From assembly GCF_001307805.1 (NCBI RefSeq), contig NZ_CP013862.1, forward strand, positions 744,001 to 808,000: a stretch of 64,000 nt of DNA. Reading direction: 5' to 3'. The notes under the pieces are model-generated. The model was given only the letters and a program-made list of their open reading frames with translations. It made no database searches and had not been told where the DNA came from. This document shows, piece after piece, positions 25,785-34,786 of the stretch. Numbering within the stretch: position 1 is the stretch's first letter; every line of letters begins with the position of its first letter. This DNA comes from Lentibacillus amyloliquefaciens. GTDB taxonomy: Bacteria; Bacillota; Bacilli; Bacillales; Amphibacillaceae. A program made the position numbers and the translations under genes.

Positions 25785-26539
25785 ATGAAATTTATATAGT
25801 ATGACGTTGGATTCAAAGGTCTATCAAGGCATCTTAGAAAATGATGTAATCAAAGTTATCGAGGGTGATATTTTTGGTGATTGTAATTTTACGTCACTGG
25901 AATTTCAACAGAAGATGTCATATTGCTTGCTTCTATAACGCCTAATCAGATAATCGGAATTGGTTCCAATTATGTATCTGATACTGCCAATCTACCGGCA
26001 AATGAGGTGAAGCATCCGGTATTTTTTTATAAACCGATATCTATAGATCCGAATCAAAATGTCAAGATACCTATGGAAATTAATGAAATTAAATTTGAAT
26101 CTGAACTGGCAGTTGTTATCGATGGGGTAGCTAAAAATATTACCCCATCCGAGGTGTCGCAATACATTTTCGGTTATACCATTTGCAAGGGTGTAACGAC
26201 ACCGCAATTAACTTATGACGAAGGCTATTAGACGATAGGTAAGTCATTTAACACATTTACACCCTTGGGTCCCATTATCCGGACGGATATTGACCATTTT
26301 AATGTTGTTGTAGAAGCAAATGTTAGGTAAGAAAAAGCAATCGAGTCCATCCAGTCTTATGATTACATCAATTGATAAAATAATGTCTTATTTATCAAGT
26401 ATTATGTCATTAAAACCGAGAGATGTCATATTAACCAGGCAACCCGGCGGGGACGGAATTTTTTGGTAATGGTGACACCGTATCCTGTGAAATACTAAGG
26501 ATTGATACTTTTGAAAATCAATTGATTTCAAAGATATAG
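25785..26539 (+). pseudogene. Fumarylacetoacetate hydrolase-family gene, decayed
   Basis: Pieces in different frames line up with an FAH-family hydrolase: LENDVIKVIEGDIFGD, IIGIGSNYVSD, HPVFFYKP, ESELAVVIDGVAKNI, IFGYTICKGVT, GKSFNTFTPLGPIIRT, MSLKPRDVILTRQP and GDTVSCEI. There are stops at 25797 and 26229 and several frameshifts, plus a deletion near 26330. FAH-family enzymes hydrolyse or decarboxylate keto acids at the end of catabolic routes. Its loss suggests that the neighbouring amine pathway is no longer complete or uses another enzyme. Confidence 0.85.
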
Positions 26540-26560
26540 GTCAACACTGCCCCGTAAAAC

Positions 26561-26576
26561 AATATAATATTATATT
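26561..26576. promoter_or_regulatory. 16-bp palindrome upstream of the amine dehydrogenase operon
   Basis: AATATAATATTATATT is a perfect palindrome 18 bases before the first gene of the dehydrogenase operon, and shares TATAATATTATA with the site before the GntR gene. Candidate operator for that regulator; AT-rich palindromes are common, so confidence is moderate. Confidence 0.45.
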
Positions 26577-26594
26577 TTATAAAGGAGCATTGCG

Positions 26595-26918
26595 ATGTAT
26601 ATAACTGATCACCCAGTCTTGAAAAAAGATGATAGAAAGGTAATCCAATTTTATTTTAATAATGAACCTTTAAATGCAAAAGCTGGTCAGACCATTGCAG
26701 CAGCTTTAATGGGCAACGGAATAAAAAAAGTCGGGGTAAGCAGGAAGCTCCAGAAATCCAGAGGGTTATTTTGCGCCAGGGGCAGATGTTACAGTTGCTT
26801 TGTGACGGTTGACGGGCTTGACCATGTTCTTAGCTGTTCGACGATTGTGGAAGAAGGTATGGAGGTTTATTCGAATCTTTCAGACTCCGATGTTAGGAGG
26901 GGAGAAAATGAACACTGA
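26595..26918 (+). CDS. (2Fe-2S) ferredoxin-like subunit of amine/opine dehydrogenase (HcnA-like)
   Basis: A 107-residue protein with a ferredoxin-type cluster motif CARGRCYSC (C-x5-C-x2-C) and a later Cys in LSC. It corresponds to the small subunit of heteromeric FAD enzymes such as HcnABC, opine oxidase and D-hydroxyproline dehydrogenase, which pass electrons from an amino-acid-like substrate. TAAAGGAG precedes the ATG, and the end overlaps the next gene by 11 bases. Confidence 0.85.
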   Translation: MYITDHPVLKKDDRKVIQFYFNNEPLNAKAGQTIAAALMGNGIKKVGVSRKLQKSRGLFCARGRCYSCFVTVDGLDHVLSCSTIVEEGMEVYSNLSDSDVRRGENEH

Positions 26919-28029
26919 TTTATTAATTGTGGGCGGTGGACCGGCTGGATTGAATGCCGCTTATAAAGCAGCCTCGAATGGTTTGAAGACAACGATTATC
27001 GATAAGTGGTTTACACTCGGTGGTCAATTAAACCAGCAAACACAATTTCATAATAATTTACCGCATCATTTTTCCAAACAAAGGGGTTTTCAGCTTGTTG
27101 ATTATTTAGTAGACAGATTAAAAGGGCTTGATGTCAGAATACTGGAAAACCATACGATGATCGGTGCCTTCCAAGATGGCAATGTCGGAGTTACAAATGG
27201 CAGCTCCACGTTTCCTGTCAACGCCGAAAAAGTTATGATTACTACCGGCGCCATGGAGGAACCCAAAATATTTCCGGGATGGACCTTACCGGGTGTGATG
27301 ACAGCCGGAGCTGCTCAAATATTAATCAACTGTGAGCGTGTACTTCCGGGAGAAAGGGCGCTTATTTTAGGATCCAATGATTTTGCGCTGGAGGTGGCCA
27401 GACAATTACATGATTGTGGTACTAAGGTTAAAGGGATTGTTGAAAGCGGAAGTCAATTGCTTTCCCAATATGATGAACTCGCGGAAAGGATACGGGATGC
27501 AGATATTCCGGTTTTATTGAACAGTGTCATCGAAAGTGCAATAGGAAAAGGAGAAGTCGAAAAAGTATATGTAAGTACTGACGGGAACGAAAGTGTTTAT
27601 GATGTTGATCTCATATGTATTGCAAAGGGTACGACACCCATTCTTGAGCCTTTCGAAATCATGAGCTGTGATTTAACCTATCAAGAAAAACTTGGAGGAT
27701 GGCTTCCCAAATATGACAGCACATTTGAGACAACGACTCCTTCCGTTTATATTGCGGGCAATGCAGCTGGCATCACAAGTATGGGCGGTATTTTGCTGAC
27801 AAGTGAGATTGCAGCCGCAAGTATACTGGAAACGTTGAATGCTGCAAGTTCAGCGAAAATTGAAGAGGAAAAGAAATACTTATGGGATGAACTTTACCGT
27901 ATCGAATCAGCGGAAAATCGTTCGACATTGAATGCACGACTCGAAGTTATCAGAAATCATCATCATGAAACAGGTGTCCAACTGCCAGCATATTTAGATT
28001 CTGTTTTTGGAGGGTTGATCAATGGATAA
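26908..28029 (+). CDS. FAD/NAD-binding dehydrogenase subunit (HcnB/opine oxidase A-like)
   Basis: A 373-residue flavoprotein: the dinucleotide fold LLIVGGGPAGLNAA near the N-terminus, a second nucleotide region around ERALILGSNDFALEVARQL, and IAGNAAGITSMGGILLTSEIAA near the C-terminus. ATG 26908 is chosen because AGGAGGGGAG lies directly upstream and it gives the canonical start; an upstream in-frame extension would lie inside the 2Fe-2S gene. It pairs with the ferredoxin-like, BFD and DAO-family proteins encoded around it. Confidence 0.9.
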   Translation: MNTDLLIVGGGPAGLNAAYKAASNGLKTTIIDKWFTLGGQLNQQTQFHNNLPHHFSKQRGFQLVDYLVDRLKGLDVRILENHTMIGAFQDGNVGVTNGSSTFPVNAEKVMITTGAMEEPKIFPGWTLPGVMTAGAAQILINCERVLPGERALILGSNDFALEVARQLHDCGTKVKGIVESGSQLLSQYDELAERIRDADIPVLLNSVIESAIGKGEVEKVYVSTDGNESVYDVDLICIAKGTTPILEPFEIMSCDLTYQEKLGGWLPKYDSTFETTTPSVYIAGNAAGITSMGGILLTSEIAAASILETLNAASSAKIEEEKKYLWDELYRIESAENRSTLNARLEVIRNHHHETGVQLPAYLDSVFGGLING

Positions 28030-28357
28030 GTCAACAATTGTTTGTAGATGTGAAGAAATCAACATAGATGAGATAGAGTCAGCGATTAATTTGGGGGCTC
28101 ATACATTCAATGATATCAAGCGGCTTACCCGTTGTGGCATGGGTCCCTGTCAAGCCAAATGCTGCATGAATCTGGTCCGTCAAATTATCAGTGATAAGAC
28201 AGGACATCCATTAAGTGAAATCAAACCGCCCCGAATGCGTATGCCCCTAAGTGTTACCCGAATGGGAGCTTTGGCGGGCACCCGGGCATCATCTGTTGCA
28301 TCGGTCTTTGGGGAATCAGCGGAGGAAGGAGAAACTGTTCATGAAGAAAAGCTATGA
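28022..28357 (+). CDS. BFD-like (2Fe-2S) protein
   Basis: A 111-residue protein with a BFD-type cluster site: CRCEE near residue 8 and CGMGPCQAKCC near residues 38-48. It overlaps both neighbours by a few bases (start 8 bases before the previous stop, end 17 bases after the next start), so it is a subunit of the same complex. Such a domain is fused to the alpha subunit in some opine oxidases and separate here. The C-terminal 50 residues have no recognised domain. Confidence 0.88.
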   Translation: MDKSTIVCRCEEINIDEIESAINLGAHTFNDIKRLTRCGMGPCQAKCCMNLVRQIISDKTGHPLSEIKPPRMRMPLSVTRMGALAGTRASSVASVFGESAEEGETVHEEKL

Positions 28358-29432
28358 TGTGATTGTTGTGGGGAGTGGCGTAGTGGGAAGCAGCATTGCT
28401 TATCATCTTTCAGAAGACAAAAGCAAGGAGATATTGACAATTGATAAGGACTTCCCGCTATCAGGTACCTCCGGATCCACACAAGCCTGGGTGTGGGTAC
28501 ATAATAAAACGCCTGCATGGTATGGTGAGTTAAACATGTACAGTGCTGAACTTTATCCGTTTTTAGAAAGGAAAATAGGTGATGTGGAATATAAACGGAC
28601 AGGCGGCATTGCACCATTTTTTTCGGAAGCAGACAGGGAAAAGGCGTTGAAACTTGCGGAAAAACAAGCAGAAGTTGGTATCAAAGTAGAGGTCTTGAGT
28701 CGCGACGAAGTGCTTGAAAAAGAGCCGGCGCTTTCACGGAACATTGCTGGGGCAACGTACAGTAAGATAGATGGAAATGTGAATCCATTCCGCTTGATTG
28801 AATTATTTGTCAGAGCAGCACGGAAAAACGGGGCACAATTCTTATTTTATAATCCGGTGACAAATATTACAAAAGAGAATGGGATGTTTAAGGTGACGAC
28901 TCAGGATGGCGATTATTTTTCAAATCAGCTGGTTATGGCCGGCGGGCCTTGGTCTAAAAGCCTAGGCAAACTTTTAGGAATAGATGTCCCGATTAAACAG
29001 GTGCGCGGACAAGTTATTGTGACAGAACCACTGAGTCCTTTTCTTTCGCATACCATCGGCGGAATGCGGCAGGCAGATAATGGCGAGGTACTGGTTGGCT
29101 ATTCGAAGGAAGAAGTTGGGTATGATCGGCGCTCGACACTGGATATTATTCAGGATACAGCAAGGATGGCAATTGATTTTGTCCCTGCTTTAGAGAAGGT
29201 GAACGTGGTGAGATGTTTCTCAGGGATACGGGCGATGCCGGAAGATGGATTTCCAATTCTTGGGGAAATCCCTGGTATTGAAAATGCGTATATCGCCGCG
29301 ATGCATAGTGGTATAACGTTATCCCCCTTAGTTGGAACAGTAATGACAGAATTATTGTCAGACGGTGAAACCTCTATTGACTTGGAAAGATTCAGTTTGA
29401 AACGCTTTGATACCATTCAGTCAATAGGATAG
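28341..29432 (+). CDS. DAO-family FAD oxidoreductase, catalytic subunit (HcnC/opine oxidase B-like)
   Basis: A 363-residue D-amino acid oxidase-fold flavoprotein with VIVVGSGVVGSSIAYHLS at the N-terminus, PLSGTSGSTQAWVW, a central QVRGQVIVTEPL and a C-terminal GFPILGEIPGIENAYIAAMHSGITLSPLVG. ATG 28341 starts the protein at the FAD motif. With the three preceding genes it forms a membrane-associated heteromeric dehydrogenase for an imino or N-alkyl amino acid, for example D-hydroxyproline, sarcosine-like compounds or opines. The exact substrate cannot be told from the sequence. Confidence 0.9.
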   Translation: MKKSYDVIVVGSGVVGSSIAYHLSEDKSKEILTIDKDFPLSGTSGSTQAWVWVHNKTPAWYGELNMYSAELYPFLERKIGDVEYKRTGGIAPFFSEADREKALKLAEKQAEVGIKVEVLSRDEVLEKEPALSRNIAGATYSKIDGNVNPFRLIELFVRAARKNGAQFLFYNPVTNITKENGMFKVTTQDGDYFSNQLVMAGGPWSKSLGKLLGIDVPIKQVRGQVIVTEPLSPFLSHTIGGMRQADNGEVLVGYSKEEVGYDRRSTLDIIQDTARMAIDFVPALEKVNVVRCFSGIRAMPEDGFPILGEIPGIENAYIAAMHSGITLSPLVGTVMTELLSDGETSIDLERFSLKRFDTIQSIG

Positions 29433-29589
29433 TTATATAACTTTTTTAATCGTAAAGGGTGTGATTAATGGGATCAGTATAGTTTTCCAGTTAGATGGTT
29501 GTCCGTCCTTATTCCAGCTACCAGCATAGAATTCATCCATAAGAGGGATTGAGCAAGAAAGATTCTATTAAAATATTTGGAGGGGTAGA

Positions 29590-31017
29590 ATGGGTCCTAC
29601 GTTAACGATTGTTATTTGTTCAATCATTGTATTATCAGCTGCTTCTGTGTTTGCCTTCTGGGTTGGCAGAAGACGCAATGACAGTGAAAACTGGATAGTC
29701 GGTGGACGTTCGTTGCCGTTTTATGTTGTGGCAGGAAGTCAGTTTGCGACTGGTATGGGTGGCGGGGTTCTGGTCGCTCATATCGGAATTGGTTACAGCG
29801 CGGGTTGGTCCGCAATAACGTATAACTTAATTTATTCAATTGGTATTGTAATACTGGTTTTACTGGCCGGCTGGTTAAAAAAACAGAAATTCTCAACTAT
29901 GCCGGACATCTTCAGGAAGCTGTATGGTGAACATAAAATATTGATCAGTACAGTAACCATTATGGCGATTGTAGTGCCGTTTGGTTGGTTATGTACACAA
30001 TTGGTGGCTTTTGGGAATCTCTTTTCCGAGATATCAGGTATTCCATTTGCCGTCCTGTTAATTGTATTTGCAGTTGTCAGCTTATTTTTTGTATTACCCG
30101 GAGGCTTAACCTCTGTTGCCTGGACCGATTTTGTGTTTGGCTGTATGATGCTGCTTATGTCTATTGTGAGTGGTATTTATGCTTGGAACCTGGCAGGCGG
30201 TTGGGGCGAAATCACCACGAATATACCAGAGTCCATGACAAGTTTTCCTGAAGGGTTGGGAGCAGTTGGCGGACTTACAATCTTACTATGGATGTTATCT
30301 ATATTCCCTGGCGCATTAACCAACCAGATGTCATATCAGCGCATTTACGCCGCCAAAAGTGCCAGTATTGCTAAAAAAGGCTTTATCATAGCAGCTGTTG
30401 TTGGGATTGTTAGCGGAGTTTGGGCGTCATTTATGGGAATATCCGTATTGTCTATGAATCCAGGACTGGAAAATGAAGAATTGGCATCAGGCTGGTTCTT
30501 AACACAAATACCAATTTGGTTTTTAGGGATTTATTCGGCTTTCATCATTGCAACAATCATGTCAACGGTCAGCAGTGCGATTCAATCAGTGGTTGTCAAC
30601 ATTACTAAAGATATTTATCAATCTTACATTAATCCAAATGTATCAGACAGCAAATTATTAAGTGTATCAAGAATGATGTCAGTTGTTGTTGTCACACTTG
30701 CTGTTGTTTTAGCGCTGGTGTATCCAAAAGCTTTAGATTGGCTGGTGGCAACATACGCCTACTCTGCATCTGGGTTATTGGTACCAATTTTCGCTGGTTT
30801 CTTCCTAAAAAATTCCAATAAGCTCAGTAACAGAGGTGCAATGGCTAGTATCGTTCTGGGAATCTCAAGTGCAGCAATAGCTCAAATAATCGATACAACG
30901 ATTCCGTATGCTGCTTTTGGTATATTGGGATCACTTGTCGGGTTTGTATTATTCACCTTTGTTTTTAATAAACAAAGTGGGGCTGGCAACTCCGGAAAGG
31001 GAGAAGTAGGAGCATAA
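29590..31017 (+). CDS. Sodium:solute symporter (SSS family)
   Basis: A 475-residue protein with about 13 membrane segments, starting VICSIIVLSAASVFAFWVGRR. It carries SSS features such as GGRSLPFYVVAGSQFATGMGGG, FPGALTNQMSYQRIYAAKSA and STVSSAIQSVVVNITKDIY. It probably imports the substrate of the dehydrogenase and oxidase on either side with sodium. AGGGG precedes the ATG. The 157-base gap before it carries no gene. Confidence 0.92.
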   Translation: MGPTLTIVICSIIVLSAASVFAFWVGRRRNDSENWIVGGRSLPFYVVAGSQFATGMGGGVLVAHIGIGYSAGWSAITYNLIYSIGIVILVLLAGWLKKQKFSTMPDIFRKLYGEHKILISTVTIMAIVVPFGWLCTQLVAFGNLFSEISGIPFAVLLIVFAVVSLFFVLPGGLTSVAWTDFVFGCMMLLMSIVSGIYAWNLAGGWGEITTNIPESMTSFPEGLGAVGGLTILLWMLSIFPGALTNQMSYQRIYAAKSASIAKKGFIIAAVVGIVSGVWASFMGISVLSMNPGLENEELASGWFLTQIPIWFLGIYSAFIIATIMSTVSSAIQSVVVNITKDIYQSYINPNVSDSKLLSVSRMMSVVVVTLAVVLALVYPKALDWLVATYAYSASGLLVPIFAGFFLKNSNKLSNRGAMASIVLGISSAAIAQIIDTTIPYAAFGILGSLVGFVLFTFVFNKQSGAGNSGKGEVGA

Positions 31018-31075
31018 TATTCAGAATATATTAAATGATATCAATGTTTAAAAACATTGGAAAGAGGTGTTATTT

Positions 31076-32206
31076 ATGGATGCTGATGTGGCAATTGTGG
31101 GTGTAGGTACGATGGGAAGCATGGCAGCATGGCAGTTGGCAAAAGCTGGTATCTCCGTTATTGGTTTCGAACAGTTTGGTATAGGCAATGACCGGACGGC
31201 TGCTGGAGGAGAGTCCCGATTATTTAGGACAGCTTATATGGAAGGAAAGGAGTACGTCCCACTTTTATTTGAAGCAAAAAATTTGTGGCGGGAACTGGAG
31301 GCCGAAACAGATCGCGAGCTTTTAACATTAAATGGCGGATTGACAATTGGGGATCCGGATACCGATGTTATGCAAAGCTTATTAAAAAGCATTCATGAAT
31401 TTGAGTTGGATCATGAAATACTCCAGGGTAAAGAAGCGACAGAGCGTTTTCCGCAACACCGTTTATTTTCGGAAGAGATCATGGTTTTAGACAAAAATGC
31501 GGGTTTTCTGCGGCCTGAACTGGCAGTCGTTTCTGCTATTGAGCGGGCAGAATCTTTAGGTGCAGACATTAAACGTTATACAACCGTGCAGGGTGTTTAT
31601 CCGGGCAAAAATGGTGTTACAATTGTTGCCAACGATAAAGAGTTTCACTTTGGAAAAGTATTAATCACGACCGGTGCCTGGACTTGGAAGTTATTGCCGC
31701 GATTAAGAGATCAATTGATTGCCAGACGTTTGGTCCTAACGTGGTTTGCACCAAAAAATGTTGAAGAATTTCAGCCAGATAAGTTCCCTGTTTTTGCCCG
31801 CATGCGTAAGGGCTATCGTCTGACAGGGGCACCAACTCTCGACGGAACAATGGTAAAAGCGTCTAATACAAAAAATCCGGACACTGTACCGGAACCGGAT
31901 AATCTAAACCGTGATGTCAGCATTGAGGAACTTCAAGAAGTCGGTGAGGCAGTCGAAAAGCTTTTGCCAGGCCTGACTCCTAATCCTGTTCGAGCTAGTG
32001 TTTACATGGATGCTTACACAGAGGATGATCATTCCATTGTAGGCACCCTCCCGGGAATGGATAATACGTTTCTCATAAGTGGCTTTTCAGGTCACGGTTT
32101 TAAAATGTCCCCTGTTATCGGAAAGATTGCAGCGGACCTAATTACAGAGGGAGAAACAAAGCACTCAATCGGACATCTTGACCCGTACAGATATGCGAAT
32201 GCTTAG
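31076..32206 (+). CDS. SolA-like N-methyl amino acid oxidase (monomeric sarcosine oxidase family)
   Basis: A 376-residue FAD oxidase: VAIVGVGTMGSMAAWQLA at the N-terminus, RTAAGGESRLFRTAY (flavin-loop region), GSMTGAW-type TTGAWTWKLLPRL, and C-terminal YTEDDHSIVGTLPG and SGFSGHGFKMSPVIGKIAADL. ATG 31076 follows AAAGAGGTG. The usual covalent-FAD Cys position near MYTEDDHS should be checked; here the segment reads MDAYTEDDH without Cys, which may mean non-covalent FAD or a different substrate. It would demethylate an N-methyl amino acid in the same pathway. Confidence 0.87.
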   Translation: MDADVAIVGVGTMGSMAAWQLAKAGISVIGFEQFGIGNDRTAAGGESRLFRTAYMEGKEYVPLLFEAKNLWRELEAETDRELLTLNGGLTIGDPDTDVMQSLLKSIHEFELDHEILQGKEATERFPQHRLFSEEIMVLDKNAGFLRPELAVVSAIERAESLGADIKRYTTVQGVYPGKNGVTIVANDKEFHFGKVLITTGAWTWKLLPRLRDQLIARRLVLTWFAPKNVEEFQPDKFPVFARMRKGYRLTGAPTLDGTMVKASNTKNPDTVPEPDNLNRDVSIEELQEVGEAVEKLLPGLTPNPVRASVYMDAYTEDDHSIVGTLPGMDNTFLISGFSGHGFKMSPVIGKIAADLITEGETKHSIGHLDPYRYANA

Positions 32207-32266
32207 TAAATGTTCAGAATAGAATTGAGATATTGCTGGAGTTAGTCAACTGTATAATTTTAGCAC

Positions 32267-32509
32267 AACTATCCCTTTAACCGAGAGAGCGACGAGGGTT
32301 GAAGATCCTGAAATAGTTCAGATAATTTTGACGCAGCCATATATGACGTGATCGTGTATAACAACTAGTACAATTATGCTGAGGCAATGCTTGAGGTGGT
32401 CGGGCGCAATGTCGAATTATCACAAGTAGTTGCTTGACCGTTGTGGTCTTATGATGAAGTAAGTGCAATCGCTTCTCATTATAGTCATACATGCAGCGGG
32501 GTTAGATAA
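32267..32509 (+). pseudogene. Unidentified decayed coding remnant
   Basis: In one frame this stretch has protein-like composition interrupted by five stops: FDAAIYDVIVYNN, YNYAEAMLEVVGRNVELSQV and PLWSYDEVSAIASHYSHTC. I do not recognise the family. Preceding SolA and following recombinase fragments suggest a gene cut off by rearrangement. The remaining bases to 32570 include a hairpin, CCCCAT..ATGGGG (32523-32546), that may end the upstream transcript. Confidence 0.4.
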
Positions 32510-32569
32510 ACGTCGAATAATCCCCATCCACATACGATGGGGGTTATTTGATGCTAAGTTATTGTCTTA

Positions 32570-33055
32570 GATGATAATCATATGCGTTATTATGCTTTAG
32601 CTACAATCTTTACATATGCCGGGCTTAGGTTATCAGAAGCACTGGATTCGCATCTTCATGATGTTCATCTGGTGACAAGAGAAATTGTGGTGAGAAATGG
32701 AAAAGGTGACAAAACGCGAATTGTTTACATGAGTGAAAAGATTCGTATTGCGTTGCAGTCCTGGTTGAAGGAAAGGAAAGAAAAAGGAATAGATTGTAAT
32801 TATCTGTTTCCGAGTAATCAAAATCAGCAACTTGATCGAACTGTTGTTAATACAGCTTTTCAACGATACTCTAAAATCGTTGGCAAGAAAATTACCCCTC
32901 ATGTGTTAAGGCACTTCTTTTGTTCCAATGCCATTAATAAAGGTATGAGTATTTATGAAGTGGCAAACCAGGCTGGACATTCCAATATTCACACGACATT
33001 GTTGTATACAAACCCTACTAAAACAGAAATGTTGGATAAAATGGACCAACTGTAA
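32570..33055 (+). pseudogene. Tyrosine recombinase, 5'-truncated second copy
   Basis: Closely similar (roughly nine residues in ten) to residues 124-285 of the TnpI-like recombinase at 17.6 kb, retaining the full C-terminal catalytic half: GLRLSEAL, GKGDKTR, HVLRHFF and LLYTNP. The N-terminal core-binding half and the upstream site array are missing. Similarity ends exactly at the stop codon. Base differences are spread through the copy, so it is not a fresh duplication. It cannot work alone. The two copies, in the same orientation, bracket the 18.5-32.5 kb catabolic block. Confidence 0.85.
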
Positions 33056-33102
33056 ACAAGCTCATTGACAAATTTTCTATCTATCTGTCCCCCACGTACC
33101 GG

Positions 33103-34707
33103 TTAGCAGAATAACTGGCTGATCAAGCGTTCAAGCATCGCAGGTGTGTGTTGGAATGCGCTTTGTTTGTGCAGGCGTTCGGTCATTTGGTGCGGGTCTT
33201 TGCCGAAGGGTCCGACGTTTAACACGGGCGCCTGCAGCTGTTGCATACTTTCAAATGGGATATAGTAGTCCGTGCCCCAGACTGGTAAATTTTTTTCGTA
33301 GCTGACCCAGCCCTCGTCTGTACTCTGGTAACTGACATAGCTGAGGTCGCAGATACCGTTAAAATAATGGATTGGCTTCAAATCAATGCCGTAATGTTCA
33401 CCCATGTCCTCCAGCAACTCGATTGCTTCATTTGTCACGGTTTCTTCTGAAGAATTCACGGCCGGGTAAAATGGTGGCGCGAACAAGAGCACAATTGCCG
33501 GGGTGAGCTCCTGGCAGCCAATCATGAGCTGGTCGGCAATCTGGAACGATTTGTCGCGTTCATCCAGTGCGTCATTCGCGCTGACTTCAGCCCGGATGTT
33601 TTCCACATAGGCATCCCCGTATTGCTGGCGCGCGTATGTTTCAAGCTCATCGTACCGCAGAACGCGCACGTTCCCGATGCCATCAACCTGCTCGTGTTCA
33701 CAAATTTTTTGATAGGAGGCATTACAGGCGTCGGCGGCATCATTGGCTGTTCGTTCGAACAAATCCATAATATCGCTGGCAGGCCGCTGCAGTAGGAAGA
33801 CGTTATATAAGGCTTGGGCACGTGCTGGCGTCTGTGTTGAATAATATTGTTTCAAGTCGCGCTGCTGCAAGGAAACCGGAAGTGGGGTCCGCTCGCCGAG
33901 ATGTTCTTCCTGAAAGAGCGGGTTCCACTCCATCCGCGGTGTGAAAAAGGATGCGATAAAGTTGGCGGTCATGCCTTTCAACGGCTCGCCGACATGCGAT
34001 TCTTTTCCGTAAAACAAAGCAGCGGGCATGATTTTGCCCATCGTTCCGGAATAAATATAGTGATTCGTATCGCCGGGCTTTTGCGTGAATGATGGTTCGC
34101 TGTTCAAAAATAGCTGGTAATCAAGGTCGTAATTATACTGCAGGTCGATCATGGTACTGACGGCTCTTCGCATACCGGATGAATTGACTTCCTCATCAGG
34201 CACGGTCACTAACAGCAGATTGATTGGCCATTGTTCTATACTTGCTTTTTCCAAAAGTGCCATGTGCATCGCGAGGCCCATTTTCATATCCATCGTGCCG
34301 CGCCCAAACAAATAGTTTCCGGCCTCCAGATCGTGGACGGCATCCTGATCAAGAATACCTTTGTACGCCTGCAGTGCTTCCGTCAATTTTTCCGGCTAAT
34401 AGGCAAGTGGTTGCAGCTCGCCGTACTCTTCAGTCTGTACGGTGTCAAAATGACTGATCAGGACGACGGTTTGTTTAATGTCGTCGCGTTTATACAGTGC
34501 GGTTAAATACGCACGCCCAAGATCAGCTTGGTGCAAACTGATACGGTCTGGATGTTCCTGAAAATGGGCAAGTGCTCTCAGTTTGGCATGTGTTTTATCT
34601 GGAAAGCTTTTTTCCCCCTCTGAAAATGTCTCACTATTCCAGCTCACCAGCTCACAAAGTAGGTTTTCCAGGTCTTTGGGCGCGGACCATTTGCGGTTTT
34701 CCATCAT
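33103..34707 (-). pseudogene. rocB: RocB-like M20 peptidase/deacylase with in-frame TAG
   Basis: Reading right to left from 34707 (GAGGAGG before the ATG), the protein is an M20-family arginine utilisation protein: ISHFDTVQTEEYG, GRGTMDMKMGLAMHMALLE (metal site), TVPDEEVNSSGMRRAV, YPAVNSSEETVTNEAI. A single TAG at codon 104 (34396-34398) splits it; the frame is otherwise intact on both sides, so one base change is responsible. Total length is 534 codons, normal for RocB. Either a recent nonsense mutation, a sequencing error or readthrough. The neighbours are two DDAH/amidinotransferase-fold genes, so it belongs to an arginine-derivative operon. Confidence 0.85.
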
Positions 34708-34786
34708 GATCCTCCTCTCGAAATCAGCATTTTTCCCTATGATTCGCTTTTTTCACAAAATAAGCTGACATTTAAAAAGGCAGCTC

